Shown here piece by piece: positions 35,901 through 50,900 of a stretch of DNA of 62,000 nt. The first letter of the stretch is position 1, and each line of letters starts with the position of its first letter. Made by a program: the position numbers and the translations under genes. Below the pieces are notes generated by a model, which did no database searches, was not told the origin of the DNA, and was given only the letters and a program-made list of their open reading frames with translations. Source of the stretch: Apostichopus japonicus (lineage: Eukaryota; Echinodermata; Holothuroidea; Aspidochirotida; Stichopodidae); assembly GCF_037975245.1 (NCBI RefSeq), contig NC_092569.1, positions 14,402,501 through 14,464,500 of the forward strand, read 5' to 3'.

Positions 35901-38900
35901 TGACACAGAGGAAGACGATGATGTCCGAGAGACAGCAGCTCTCGTGGAAAAACCTACCAAAACATCAAAAAGTAGGTTAATAACTCCCTACAGTGATTAC
36001 AAAAGATTTTAGAAATTCTTAGTAAACAGTTTCAAAGACTTGATCATGTAAATTGACTATACTGTGCCACAAGAAATGATAGCTATTCTTTCACGATGGA
36101 AATATTCAAAACCCTTACAATACATATTTATGAAAAGCACTTTCTGATAATGTCAGAATATATCTTTGCACATTATTTATAATCTTTAATATTTTATAAT
36201 ATTTATAATTTTTTGACCATCTTTGTGTTTCATGGTTTGTCATGGTAGCAGAAGCTAAGCTGACAGCCGTTATCAGCAAGCAACAGATGTATTGCAACAC
36301 CATAGCTTGACTGCTTGGAAGTCTTTTGAACAGATTAATAATCCTATAACCTGATGGTACTTTTCAAAATAATACTTATTATTTTTAACAAATACTGACA
36401 ACATTGGATAGTGAATTGAAAGTTCAGAGGTAATTTTCTTACATATAAAAAGTGCTGTTTTTTAGAGCAGGGTTCCCAAGTGATCTGGAAATCAGGAAAA
36501 ATCTGGAGAAAAAATAGGAAAAACAGGACAAGCGTCTTTTCTGGGTCTTGAAATAAAAGTTTGGAGTTAAGTCTGGAAAAGTGAGGGAAATAGCCTCATT
36601 TGAACACTTCTTATTGATATATTTTCATCACTCTCCTACTTCTAAAAATGTTTCTTTTTCTGCAAAAAAGAACAGGTTTGTTTGGAACAGTCAATGATAT
36701 TTAATTTTCCATCCCTGACCTTCATTAAATTAAGCAAAGGCATCAGGTAAGCTCTATATGTGGAGATCATGTGCTTGATATTACAGCTGGATTTAGACTT
36801 ACTAGTTCTTCACGATAAGACTTACTCAAACAAGGTGTTCAAGTGTTGTGAGAGTTGATCTTGAAAAATTCTGGAATTTTATGTGTTCTGAAAGGGTGAG
36901 AAGAACCGTGTTAAAGTTACCAGGAACTGTGACATGCTATTAGCATGTTACCAAAGAGAATTCATTCACACCATTCATTTATGATGAAATGGATAGAGTG
37001 TAATATTTTTTTTTTTTTTAAAGAAAGTTTCATATTATAAGACATGCTCATAGAATTGTTAAACTAAAAATGTTACTGAAGGTTGTAGTTTCTGGTTAAG
37101 TTTGTTTGGTGAGGGTGAGAGGGGAGAGGAGGGGAGTGGTTTATTGCCCTTTTGTGTATTAAAATTTTCATTTGTCTTTTATCGTCTTATATTTTACTAT
37201 TACAGAAACTCCAAAACTGGCAGAGGCCGCTCTGAGAGTAACAGGGAAGGATTCTACCAATTTAAATGCTTCTATTCAGGAAAGAATCAAGAAGAGAATT
37301 ATGGAAGCTAAGGTAATGTCAAGCTGATTCTGGTTTTGTTTGTAGGGAAATAGTTCAACCTTTTAGAAACATCTTTTTTCGTAGGTCACTAAAATTTCAT
37401 AACATTGTACACTATCACAGGTCGTGTTTGGTAAAGTATCTTTTCAAATGGTATAGTGAAAGTTAAAAATGTTGAATGTTTTCTAGTTTACACTTCAGTG
37501 TGTTTAAGACTATCATGCAAATCTCCAGGGCAACCAACTTTGGGGAATCTAACCAATTGCAATTTGATTATTCACACATTTTAATTTGGTTTGGTAAAAA
37601 AATCTAGGAGATTATCTTGTTTTGAACAATGGCAATTTTTATTTGAAGTTATATCTGATTGGTTTGGTAAACATTGACAACCAACCTCCAAAATCTGTTT
37701 CAATATTTATGAACTCTTGATATTCATTTACATATTCACAATGCTTAAAGTCACATCTTTCAATCATGATAATTAAGTTACTTATATGGACTTACTTTTG
37801 CTCTCTGAAATTTCAAATTCTATGTCACATTTTAACTATGGAGTATATATTTGTCACCTTCAAACAAATGTCTTTTAGAAGGTTCTAGCTAGGAATCAAA
37901 CATTGGATCCCCCTTTTTTTTATCATTTTTTTATCTCCTCTACTTATTATTAATCAAAATTATTCATAAACTTTCGTCTTGCAGCAAAAGGCAGAACAGT
38001 CTTTGAAGGAAGAGGTCCAGCGGGATCCTGATAAAGATCTCCCCGGTAGAAGACTCCGGGGTCTGAGGGCGAGAGATCTCGCCACGAGATTCGACGAGCC
38101 TTCCCTGGTAATCCATATCCACTCACCATAACACATAGATAAAGCATAGGAAGATATTGAGACAAGCATCATTGTGGACATACCGCTTTAAAATTGGCAC
38201 AACTGCTTTAGAGAATAAATGCTTCCTGCATATGAATAAAACATTTGTGCTATAAAATATGTTAGTTTTACATAAGGTAGCTCCCCAGCCATGCCCAAGA
38301 TTAACAGAGGGTACTGTTATGTCGGTCCTATCTAGTTCCATGAAACGTTACAAGCTGCAGTCTCTGACCGCAGATCTGAATGGTATAGTGAGTCGATTAC
38401 TAGTGATATATACAATTTGTTTGTAATTATTCAAGACCATATCTGTTGAAACAGTTTCGAATTTTCAAGTCACCTTAATTTTTTTTTTTCTAAAACCCTT
38501 TTTTTTTTCATTTTGAAACATTGCACAATGTGGAACCTTAAACAAGTCAATCACCCAGCATGTGTGTGATCATATGAATCCATCTCGTTTTTCTGGTAGT
38601 GAGAACTTGCGGCCAATTTTGTGACAGTACTTTGAATCAGATATCTTTAAATGGAATAGACAACGTGCATGCTCGTGGAAGAGACAAAGGATTGAAATCT
38701 GTTGTTGTTACTCTTTATGCTGCTGCATTGGAATTACTATTATTGCCAGAATTGAAATATGTTTTGATTCCTATTTAAAGTGACATGCTGCCACCATATT
38801 GTTTGTGGCCTGGTATTTCCCCATTGGTTTGAATGTATCGAAATGAACGTTAAGTATCTGTTTCTTTTATATGTCTTTCTCATCAGTTGACGAAAGAAGA

Positions 38901-41900
38901 GATTGAAGAAGACAAGAAGCTTCAGGAATCCATCGCAGCCAAGAGTAAATGGAAAGCTGCATTTAAAGCAGTCAGGAGAAAGGTTGGTGTTCATCTGAAC
39001 TAGTTGTGATTTGATAGTAGCAGCACTTATCGTTGTGGTGGAAGGTTGGTGTTCATCTGATCTAGTTTTGTTTTGATATTAACAGCACTTATCTTTGTGG
39101 TGCAAGGTTGGTGTTATCTTATCTGATCTAGTTGTGTTTTGATAACAACACTTATCTTTGTGGTGGAAGGTTGGTGTTCATCTGATCTTGTTGTATTTTG
39201 ATATTAACAATACTTGTCATTTTTGTGGAAGGTTGGTGTTCATCTGATCTAGATGTGTTTTGATAACAACACTTATCTTTGTGGTGGAAGCTTGGTGTTA
39301 TCTCATCTGATCCAGTTGTGTTTTGATATCAACACCAAATTTTTGGTGGGGTAAGGTTAGTGTCCATCTTGTATCGTAGTTGATTTGTCTGCAAAGCTAC
39401 AAGTAGTCTAAAGTTGTTGTTTATTTGATATAGTTGTGTTTTTGACATTCTTTGTTTCATAAATGTATGGTGTATGTATGGTGTTATATGTTCAGTAAGA
39501 AGCAGCTACAGCGGCTACATACATCTGATGCAATGAGGTTATTGCTGTATCTCGTGCTTAACATTTTGGTCAATCTGAAATATTTAAAAGTAAATATTGT
39601 TTGACTTTTGTGTTTTGAATTTTCTTCCGTAGGAGTCAGACATACCAACAGCTGAGGAGGCGTACGATTTCTTCACTCAGACATTTGAACCGGTTCCCCC
39701 TGCGACAGAGACAGCTGGTCCTTCTACATCGGCAGAACCAGAAGGAGAAGAGGCAGCCGTTGAAACTCAGGAGGATGCCGGGGGGAAAATCTTGGCAGCT
39801 CATTTCATCGACTCTGATGATTACCTTCTGTTTCCATCGGAGATGAAAGGGGCGGAGTACCTGCCTCTTAGGGTCCGAGAAGAGAATGAAGAAGGCTTTT
39901 ACTTTGTACCCGAACTGAAGCCAGGTGAGTTCACAGACCATGCTTAGAAGGTTACTTTAGCTACAGTAGTTGTGAAATGTAAAGAGGAGACAAAAACCAC
40001 AACCATCACTTTTGGCTTACATGACAGAGATCTTTGTGAAGAATAGCTCATCCATTTCAGCTAAGAAAAGTGTTTCTCCATTTAGGAGATATCCTTTGTT
40101 TAACATTTGTGTCTGGTACAGTAGCTGTCATTTCTGTTACACTGTGATGTCATAGTGCAGTCTGAATCTGAAAGTTTTGAATTTCTCTTGATTTTTCTGT
40201 CCACATTTTCAAGGTAGATTGTTCACAGTTTTGACAATGAACCCAATGACATCAGTAGGTCATGTAAAGATCTTCAATAATTTAGATTCAGCATTTGAAA
40301 ACAAAATTAAATTACAGGAAATATGCATTGTAATAAAACAAAGAAAAACATAAAAACTTGAAGTGCAGATGGCTAAATCGATTCTTTAGTCTTGCCTGTG
40401 AAGCGATTAAAATCTGTGATACGTCTCAAAATGAAATCAGAATTTTCTTATCTGTGTTAGGAAGTTGTTCGTTACATTTATCTCTGTCACATAGACCTAT
40501 GATGACCATTGGATTTATCTCTCCTTGAAAAAAGAGATAACGCTGATTTGGGGGCCTACCACCTTTCAAATAATGTTGTTTGTTACTGTATATAAGATGG
40601 GCCAACTTTTAAGGAATATTCTGATCTAATTCTATACACATATGTATCCATTTTTGACTGGTCGTCAATTTCAGGAGGTTAGAAGTGTTAGTGTCTTGTA
40701 TATGTTAAGTATATGTTTGCTGTTGCAGAACCACCCCTGAACATAAATGCTTAAGGGTAATTGTAGACATGACAATAATGAAAATGTGGACAATTATATT
40801 TGCGTAAGGTAGTGAGAAAGTTAACCAATTTATTTCTTAACTAAGCCGACTAAGTCCATTTTCTGTTGGAAATCAATTGAATTGTTTTAGTGACAGAAAA
40901 AAAGTGACAAAAACATTCACTATGACCCAGTCATGTAGAGGTTAAGAACATGTTCATGATCAAAAAGGGGTTTCTTGTGTTCTCTTCAAATGTTTGGCAA
41001 TAGAGATATGAAGTTTTCTAGTGCATATAATAATTAATTTTCCTTGTAATTAAAACAACTGAAGAGTCTAAATTTTAATGCTGTTCACAGCCGAAGGAAG
41101 GAGAGCATTGTGTAACACAATATGCAAAATAAGTAATGTAACATTTGAAACATTTAAAATGGAATTTGTTACTTGCAAAAGGTGCCATTTTGATCATCCT
41201 TATCTTAGTTCCTGCCGAAGACAAAGTACCCGGAAACGTTCATCCCCGTTATCTCGAAGACGAAGGGTTTTATGTCGGCGTAAGACCAGAAGTCTCTGCC
41301 AGGAATCAGTATGCCATGGAAAATAGGTTACTGAGGAGACCTGACAAGGTAGGGAAGGGAATTCTTTGTCTCTGATAAAAGTGCGGCTTGTTAAATATCA
41401 GATTCTTGAGTGGTCAAAACAAACCCTTTCGAGCGATCCTCGGGTTGCTGAACCCTAGGGACGGAGAAGGACTTTCAATAATAATAATAATAAATGCAAA
41501 TTTATATAGCGCCATATCCAGAGGGAAAACCAATGCTCAGTGGCGCTAGTGCTCAGGGAAGGCAGTCAAAAATATATAAGTTTTGAGTCTGTTTTTGAAA
41601 ATGTTAACGTTGGGTGCCGACTTGATGTGCAGTGGAAGTGAGTTCCAAAGAGTAGGAGGGGCATTAGAAAGCAATCGTTGACCAAATGACTTGAGCTTCC
41701 ACTTTGGTACATGGAGCAGTAGCTGATTTGAGGACCGGAGAGAGCGGGTGGTGGTCTTCCGACTGATCATGCTACTCATGTATTCTGGTGCTAATCCATG
41801 CAGGGCTTTTTATGTGAGCAGGATGATCTTGAAGTTTATCCTGTAGGAAACAGGTAACCAGTGCAGTTGCCGAAGAATAGCACATATGAAGCTCCATTCA

Positions 41901-44900
41901 AGTTATGATCGTGTCAGAATCTGGTTCATACCAGCACTCTCCTTTCGGTGCCTATTTTAAAGAGGCAAAAGTGTTATGACTATGCCCATTCCTGGTGCCC
42001 CCTACTTTAGCGTCCCTATGGGACTGATGAGAGACTCGGTGAAACTAGCACTCAACAATTCATATAGTCTCACCCAACAATATTATACCATAATAAAGGG
42101 TATAAACAACAGTCAACAGTAACATAACAGTGATATTATCACTGTAATCTGTATCTAGATCATGCACTCCATTTGTTACACAATGTGTAACAATATAACA
42201 GTTGATGTCTAGTTAGCAGTGTCTGAAATTACATATGCCCACAGTCATGACAACAAATTAACAGAGGGGGCTGTCATATCGGGCCTATTTATTTCTGCGA
42301 AACTTGACAAGCTGCAGTATATTACTACAGAACTATGAGTTGATTACTTAGTAGTACATACAATATTGTTCATAATTATTGATAAACAGGTCTATTTAAA
42401 CATATTTTTGAGTTTTCAAGTGAAACTAATGATTTTCAGCACCTTACTGTTAGTTGTGTTTCCTAAATTTCCTGTTTGATTATGTATTGTACATTGGAAG
42501 TCAAACCAGAACACTCAATGTCACAACATGCAGAAAAGTAGGGGTTTTTCAACATTACATACTATTGAAGAAAGTGTGATCTACACAATCAAATGTATTT
42601 CATACAGCAGGGATGTGCTCAGGAATATTTGAGTGCTGGGCAGATTGTGCGGTAGTGTGATCCACACCCTGGGAGAGGGATCTCATGGGTGGGGTATCCC
42701 TTCCCCACTGGACAAATTTTGCACATGAAGTATGCTTAGGAGGTACTATTTTTCCAATTATGTGCCATGTATTCTCCCAGATATTGGTTATGGTAAAAAA
42801 AAATTAATTATCATCAAAAAAGTGCCGGGCGGAAATGTTTAAAATACTGCTTGTGCTGGGCCGCATTCAGAACTGCTGGGCGCAGCCGCCCGGTGCTGCC
42901 CAGTTTGAGCACATCCCTGATACAGTTCTTCTCTGTATATGCCGAAAGTTTCCTCCTTGATCCTCTAGCTTTAACTTTCTTTTCTGCCAAAAGGGATCTG
43001 CTTGGTTTGGTGAAGATGGCCTTATAAAAGTTTCTCCTGACCCTCTGAAGGACATTCCGACTAGACCGCACATACCGACCAATGAGGAGAGAGAAACGTC
43101 CCTGCAGACCATCTTCATGAAGGTCAGTAAGAGCAAGGAACGGTTATTGTGATTCCAAAAGTTTACAGAGGATGATACAACCTTTGATTTGATTTTTGTT
43201 TTTTTACGCCAGTGTTGGTAAAAGAATCATGATAATTTCATTCACTCGTTTCTCGGCGTAAAGAGATTCAGACACGTTTAATGTTTACCTGCTGTTAAGA
43301 CAGAAACGGTGATTGGAATTACTGGCGTACAACGAGACGCTGTTTCAACTCTCATAAAAGGAAACAAAACTTACTTACATCGACAGGAATTGTTATAATC
43401 TGAAGTGAGAAGAGGTACATTTTAAGGTAACCATTGGTCGTAAAGGAGCATTTTTTTAGATCTGTTTTTACTAATTGTCAACTTTTGTTATCATGTTAGG
43501 ACTACCATTGGCCCAACTTTTCTTGCCATCTTTCTCTTCTCCTTTCGCCCTCAGGCTAATGGCAATCTTGTCAGTGACAACATTTGCATTTTCTCTCTTG
43601 CTCTCACAGGCGATTCTAGCTGACCCCGACCAAGGTTATTTCTCGTCTCTGAGGTCCATCGATGCCTCCTATCAGCTGGATGTCGATGTCAACACCCTCG
43701 TCTTTACCCATCATTCTCTCTTCAGTAAAGAACATGTGCTTGCCTCCAGTCTCACTCAGATGTACGACCAGTACCTGAAACGTAAACAGAGAGACATGGC
43801 TAAATACCTCTCGGAAAAGGTAAGCGCTCTGTGATATTAATATATCCCATGTTGTATTGTTAAGGAGGAACAGTGGATAACCTAGTCTTTAACTGGTAGA
43901 ATCAGACATGGCTAAACACCTCACTGAAAATTAAATGATGGAATTAATGTACTGAAAAGTGATGCATTACCTCATTCTAAAGGTAGGTATAACTGTGCAA
44001 AGTAGTCTCTAATTGTTACTATCTGAAATGGCTAAATCACTGAAAAGGTACATGATGGAAGTAATATATAGGTTGATGTATTGTTAGTTTGAAATTCTGA
44101 AGGTATTAGTATAAATGTGCAAAGTGTATTCTCATTGTCACTCTCAGACATGGCTAAATATATAAGTACATTTATGGAAAGTATAGATCACGTGCAATAT
44201 TAATGGTATGGTAGCGCCCTCCATGGTATGCCCACTGCAGAAACGTTGGAGAACTCCATCGGTAACACCCAATTGGTCGTAACCAAATACATCTCTTATT
44301 GAGAGTTGCAGAGTTTCCAAATATACGTGAATATTACATGGCCTCTTCATAATGACACAAAACTTACAACCAAGCTGAAATGAATGGCTTTAACATCCCT
44401 GCTTTATTTTGCAGCTTGGAGCATTAAAGCAGGCTGCCAGATCCTTGCAGATGCAACTTGAACGAGATGTTAGTGAGGCTGTGATGGAGGACCTCCGACA
44501 GTCATGCCGAAGCTATAAATATGAAATCAGGTGAGGAATTATAGCCTATTTAAAACATCTTTGGGGACATGGAAGGTAGAATCAAACCTAACCAAACAAT
44601 CGTTGCAGATCAAAGTGTTTGAGAAATATGTGGTGAACAACTGCCTCCCCCCCACAGATCAAAAAAAAAAAAAAAAAAAATCTACAATCTATATTTTTAC
44701 TAAACACCTTGCTTTAAATCTTGTTATTTTGACTATTAGGGAAACGAGAAGAATTCGAGACCATGAGATGTTGAGAGACAGAACTTTACTGAAAAATATT
44801 CTCAAAACCTGGAAGCGAATCAAGGCTGTGAGGACGGAAGAGACCTGCACCAACACCCCTCTGAAGCTGAGCGTGAGACGGTAAAAATCTCAGTCTGTGA

Positions 44901-47900
44901 CCGCAGATCGGAAATAAACTTTTGCTTGTTACAACTGGAAGTCATAAGTTAATCAATAATACAACATGTGTATGCAGATCACCGCAATAGTACAAGACTA
45001 CTCTTGACAAGAGAGCTGCTATGAATCATGAGTCAAATCACTAAATTTTCAAATTTTGAAGTGACTTGAACAAAGTTTGTCTAACTTTTTTTTGCGGCAG
45101 GGATTATAGAGTGACGCCACTTAATGACTGGACTCTAGTCAGGAACTTAAAATCACTGGACAATGACTTGACTCAACAATAAAATTAAGTGACAGGTTAC
45201 AAATCTGCTAAATGTCGACATGCCAGCTTTTTTGTCTGGTTTCTTACTCTGATAGTGAGATACCGTTAGTATTTATATTTTACAATGCTTCAATCGTCTG
45301 CTCATCATAGGTCAACATTGCATGCATGTTAATTACATGTATGTTTATAGCTTCAAGTCAGCACTCTCACGCCAGATACTTATTGACATATGTCATATGT
45401 GAGAAGTGTTAACTAAGTTTAAATTAATTAATATTAATAAATATTTACTAAACAGAAATCAACACTGACACTGTCTCGACCTACCATACTATCATAGCAG
45501 AAGTGTCTAGCCTAGCTTTCTTTAACATAAAGATAGTCAGGGCTACAGTTTGTTACTGTCGGAAATCATTAGTGCTGCAACTAAAAGATGACACTTTTTT
45601 TGTTTTAATGAAAATGAAAACCTTGATACAATGTACACTACCTACAGAGTTGAATCTTGGGAGATGTGAAACACAGTTTTGGTGGGCAGCCTGCTACTCG
45701 AGGTAAAATTGTCATCAAATTCTGGATGAGCTAAAACTAATATTTTCCATTCCTCAGGGAAGAAACAAGCAAAGCCGAAGATGAAGAGATCTGGAGGAGA
45801 TGCCTGGAAGAAGAGACGGTGGAGATTCAGGAGGATTACGAAGAGGAATATGAGAAGAGGATGGGTCAATACAAAACAGCATTAAGAGAATGGAAGGAAT
45901 ACCTCAAGAATAAGGTAACGTTTGAAAAAATGAGAAGACTTTTCGTTTATCTATTATTCATCTGTGAGCTTGACAATAATGTCTGTGATATAACTGGCCC
46001 TCAGAATGTGGTTTTCAGCTTCTAGTGCAGATAATTTTGACCTCTTGAATGCTCCTTTAATTTTGATCCGCTTATGTTAGGACTGGACAGTTCGGCTGAA
46101 TTAGCAACAGACTTGTAGTGTGTTTTCACAGTATGCTCTCCCATTTTTCACCCTTTCAAAATTTCTTTATGATATTTATGTAACAAATTTAAATACAAAG
46201 GTATCCATATTTCTTAATCACTGCAGAGAATATTTTCCTCTTTTATTTATTTCAATATATTTCAATTTCAATTTTTTATTTATTTCAATGTGCTTATCCT
46301 TTGTTTTGTTTTTTATAGGTTTTGGTCTGTTTTATAGTCTTCTCATGTTTTTAGATTTTTGTGTTTGTATTTTACATACTGTTTAATTTTCGTTTATGTG
46401 TTTTCTAGACTTTTTATTCTGTCTTTTCTGTCTTTTTTATATTTTTTAGTTTTTTTAGTTTTTGTAAAGCGCCTAGAGGCTTTTTGGTATTTGGTGCCTA
46501 TATTAAGAACTTATTTATGATGATTATTATTATAATTATATGATTATTTCTCTTTAGAAAAAGAAAAGGAAGAAGAAGCAGGGTTCCCAGGAGAATTTAA
46601 CAGGAGATGAGAATGAAGAAGATGATGATGAGAATGAGGAGGAGCCGGTGGCCAAGCCGCTCAAACCAGAGTATGAGTTTCTGGAAAACGAGGTTAGGGA
46701 GTCTGTTCGCCAGAAGATGTTGAAAAACAGAAGGAGACCAGGTGAGGAAGTTTGACAATCGGACTCTCTCTTATCCCAATTTGAAAACTCTTAGGGCCAT
46801 GATCTTCCATAAGGACTTTGCCATGACTGACCAGAATCACACCCTTCAGAATCCATGCTCAGACTGTATGAAAGCTAGCCAACTAAATAGATCATGTTGC
46901 AAAACAAATAACTTAACCGATCTCCGTCTCCACGCGCCAAAACCCGTAGTAAACTATCCCACATTTGCAAAAATCCCACGACCTACTTTGCAGACTGTCA
47001 CTCTACCCCATTCGAGAGATTGTAAACATGTTGAGAGTTACTGTCATGTATGGTTAAGTGCAAAGTTCTTGGTTTGGAAACAAAGTTTGCCTGGGATCTG
47101 TAAAGTAAACTTTACTTTTGAACTTTCAAGTTGTTTTTTCTTTTAGTGTTTTTCTTTTTTCACTTCTTTCTTTGTCATTTTTTGTCTTTTACAGGAGAGC
47201 CTTTTATTACTCCAGAACTTAATAACACTGCCATCATCACCCCGACCCACGAGTGTCCCAGGCAGGAGCAGCAGAGGCGGGCAGACGTCCAAAAGTGTCG
47301 GTGTTTCATCAAAGTATTTGTGAACGGCAAAGAAGTCTCAAAGACGAGCGTAAGGTAAATGGCACGATGATGTCGTGACATTGTTGAGTCAAACTCAAAG
47401 AGAAGGAATGAACATGAGCTAAAAGACTACAAGAAAATATTTTAAAAAAATACAAGGGAACAGTCTGTTGGTCACATTTGTGCTACAAACTTGCAAGAAA
47501 ACATGAAATCAAACTTAGGGGCTGAGTGAATCAAACCTAGTCCCTTGGACAAAATCAGAGGTATTTCACACATTACTTGTCATCATGTGTGGATCCACAG
47601 GGCTGAGGAGGGTGTACACACCCATTTCAACCCCTCACAAAAAAGTTCAAAGTAGCAATTAGCACACCTTGTGTGTAAAACTAATTTCAAACCTAATATA
47701 AGCTCTAAATTTATCTCCGAATGTACCCTTACACTACTAAAATTCTTAAAATCCAGGATCCTGTCCTGTGCATCTGTGCATCAAATCTATTAAGTATCTG
47801 AATCTTGGCTGGATATTGAGTTGACTGTATTTCAAACTATTCTTTCGTCGTTTTTGATGGATCGTCGTAAAACGTATCATCGATTTAATAATTAAGGAAG

Positions 47901-50900
47901 CTTTTTTTGCAAAGTATGGGGAAGTCCAATCCTCTCTCTGCTTGGTAAAACCTGGGTTTGGTTTGGCCTGGAATCTCATCGGTAAGAATCTTGAAAAATA
48001 TGCTAGCCAAAGTAATTGTGCGAGGTGTTTTATTAAATGGGTAACATTTGGATGGAAAAGGAGAATGGAAAATGGAGGAAAATGAGGATGGAAAAGGAAA
48101 ATTGACTGTTTAGTACATGTGATTATGGTTTGGATTATGTGATTATGAGAAATGGCAAATGAGCTAAATGTTTATTTCGGATGTTTCAATGATTCCTTAT
48201 GCTTAGATGTTCCCTTGTCTTTGCCTGAACGTACGAATAATGAAAACTTTAAATTTGAAGAAAAGAATGTTACAAAATGCCTTAAGTCTCTAAATAATGG
48301 TATAGCTGGTGGCTCTGACAATACAGCTTGGTGGGTATATAAATTTTGTGCGGATGAACTATCGGGTATTTTTACAACTATTTTCAATAAATGTACAGCA
48401 CAATGTGAGATACCGGCTATGTGGAAAAATGCCATAACAGCCCCTATACCCAAAGTGACAACCCCACGATCGGTAAATGATTTTAGACCAATTGATCTTG
48501 CCTGTATAAGTTTTAATTGTATGCAGAAATTGATCGTGCCTCAAATAACCCAAGCCATTGATCAATATGGAGATAGCAATCAATTTGCTTATAGGAAGGG
48601 GTTGTCATGTACCGATGCTGTTTTAACACTTATTCACAATATTGTCACAGGATTAAATAACAAAGATACTACTATTTCTAAGGTCTTATTTCTCGATTTT
48701 TCCAGTGCTTTTAACACGGTTCTTCCAAATCGTTTAATCAAGGACATGCAAGGGTTCGCTGAAGAGCCATGGTTGTTACATTGGATATCAAATTTTATGA
48801 ATGGCTGGTCTAGACAGGTAAAATATTCTAAAGGTCTCACGGAAAAATCAAAAATTAATGTTGGTGTCCCTCAAGGCGGTCCTCTGTCTTCTCTTCTGTT
48901 CACAATATATACTGACGAAATAAGATCTACTTCTAAATGTGTACTGTGGTGAAATATGCTGATGACACTGCTATAGTGTGTAAAGTATCAAAGCGAACGC
49001 ATCAGGCTGACCAAGCAAGTTATAAAACTGATGTATCAAATATTGTAGATCTGTGTGATGGGAAGAATCTAAGACTCAATCCAAAGAAATCTAAGGAAAT
49101 GGTTTTTGAGAATATAAATATTAAACATGAAGGTCTTGTATCATGTAAGTTAACTAAAATCTCAATTAAAGATGCGGAAGTAGAACGCACTCATCATACA
49201 GTATATCTAGGTGTTTGTATTGATGACAAACTAAGTTTCACTGGTCATATAAGCAGAATACTTAAACGGGTGTACTTCATAGTCTCAACTCTATCGTATA
49301 TAGTTCCATATTTTCATGTTGATGTAAGGAAAAGAGTTTTTACTGCCAATATCTTACCACACCTAATATATGCTGTTTCTGCTTGGTATCACTTTTTACT
49401 AATTAAAGATAATAAGAGAATTATTATTTTTTTAAAGTATTGTTCTAGAATTTTTAATATAGATTTTAACTTTCTTATGAGTACTGTAAACAATGCTGCT
49501 AAAAATGAGTTCATTAGAAGTGTAAATTGCATACAGAAAAATGACAGACATTCTTTGCATACCGAACTTAACTCTCTACTTCGAGAAACTACTAGGTATA
49601 ACTTGAGAAACAAAGCAATAACACCAAAATTCAGAATTAATGTGTATAGAAATAGTTTTATTTATCGTGCTGCTATTTATTTACAAAATGGTAATCTGAA
49701 AAATTTATTGTAGACAGCTGCACTTGTACGTTTTGTATATATATATATATATGTATATGTATGTATATGTGTATATGTATGTGTGTGTATGTGTGTGTAT
49801 GTGTGTGTGTATGTGCATATATGTGTATATGTATGTGTGTATATGTATGTGTGTATATGTGTATATATGTGTATATATATATATTTTTTTTTTATTTATT
49901 GTTTTTGTGTTTTGTACACTAACATTTTAAAATAATTTCTTGTTACATACTCACTTTTGATGTCCTTTTTATAAATATTTATATTTATACTGGAAATAAA
50001 TAAATAAATAAAAATAAATAAAATAAAAATTGGAGGATTCAAAATGGAGCCTTGCTTGTGTAACCACTTTTCATCAATTTACATTGATGATGTGAGCAAA
50101 TGAATTTTTTATCTGTTTGATTCTATCACAGGAGTCTCTCCTCAGATTTTACAATACATTTTGGGAATATATTCAACGTACAAGTCGTGCAATGGCCAGA
50201 AAGCATAGCACTCCAGGTATGTACATTTTTTTAAGGGGGGGGGGGAGGAATCCAAATAATATGCTCTATTTTTATAAACATTCAAATTTTTGACTTATTT
50301 GAAGGTTATTTGTAGATTTTCTATTGATGGTTAGTTTGTTTTATGTGGTGTGAAGTATTTAAGGTTATTTGTCTATTCATTTATTGTTGGCTGTTGATTG
50401 CTATTTGTAGGTTTATGTGAGTTTTGATTCGTGTATACTGTTGAGATATAAGTGATGACTGGTAATATATTTTCTTATCTGGTTCGTGGTTACTCTGTGC
50501 CCTCCTGATTATATGAGTCATTGACTGGTATTTTTGGATATCGACTAATAATTTGACTTACATTTTGCAGGTACATGAGACTGGTGTTACAGGTAACATC
50601 TGTCTGGCCGATCTCTTCCTACCAGTCCCCGATACTCAAGTCACCTCAGGGAAAGCCCTCTTAGAAGAAATAGAGTTTAGTAGCGATCATAAAGTAACCT
50701 TTGATCACAGTGCGGTTGGAAGCGGTGAGTTCCTAATTTAATGAGATTTTATCACCTTTTTTGCATCTCATGTTAAAGATAATCAGTGCAAACTGAGCGC
50801 TAGTTACTTGTTTCTTTATTTTACAAACTGCAAAATGCTTTTAGATCCAAGCTTGCCATCCATTTAAGGCTCATGAGCCATTTGTACACATAGCATTTAA

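Larger units (their letters stand above)
48120..50033 (+). mobile_element. 5'-truncated non-LTR retrotransposon
   Basis: A reverse-transcriptase region (48152-49713) is followed by a 3' UTR with a long TA/TG microsatellite (49738-49890) and a tail of AAATA units (about 49991-50030). There is no endonuclease part, so the copy is truncated at its 5' end. It lies sense-oriented in the CC2D2A intron 47355-50131. The clade is uncertain (CR1/L2/Rex-like). Confidence 0.85.

Noticed and set aside
46742-47146. 134-codon frame between two CC2D2A exons
   Set aside because: It starts at the donor of exon 46558-46741 and has no homology; the exons flanking it join in phase without it.
49724-49930. Small Tyr/Val/Cys-rich protein
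   Set aside because: Translation of a TATG/TGTA microsatellite in a retrotransposon 3' UTR.
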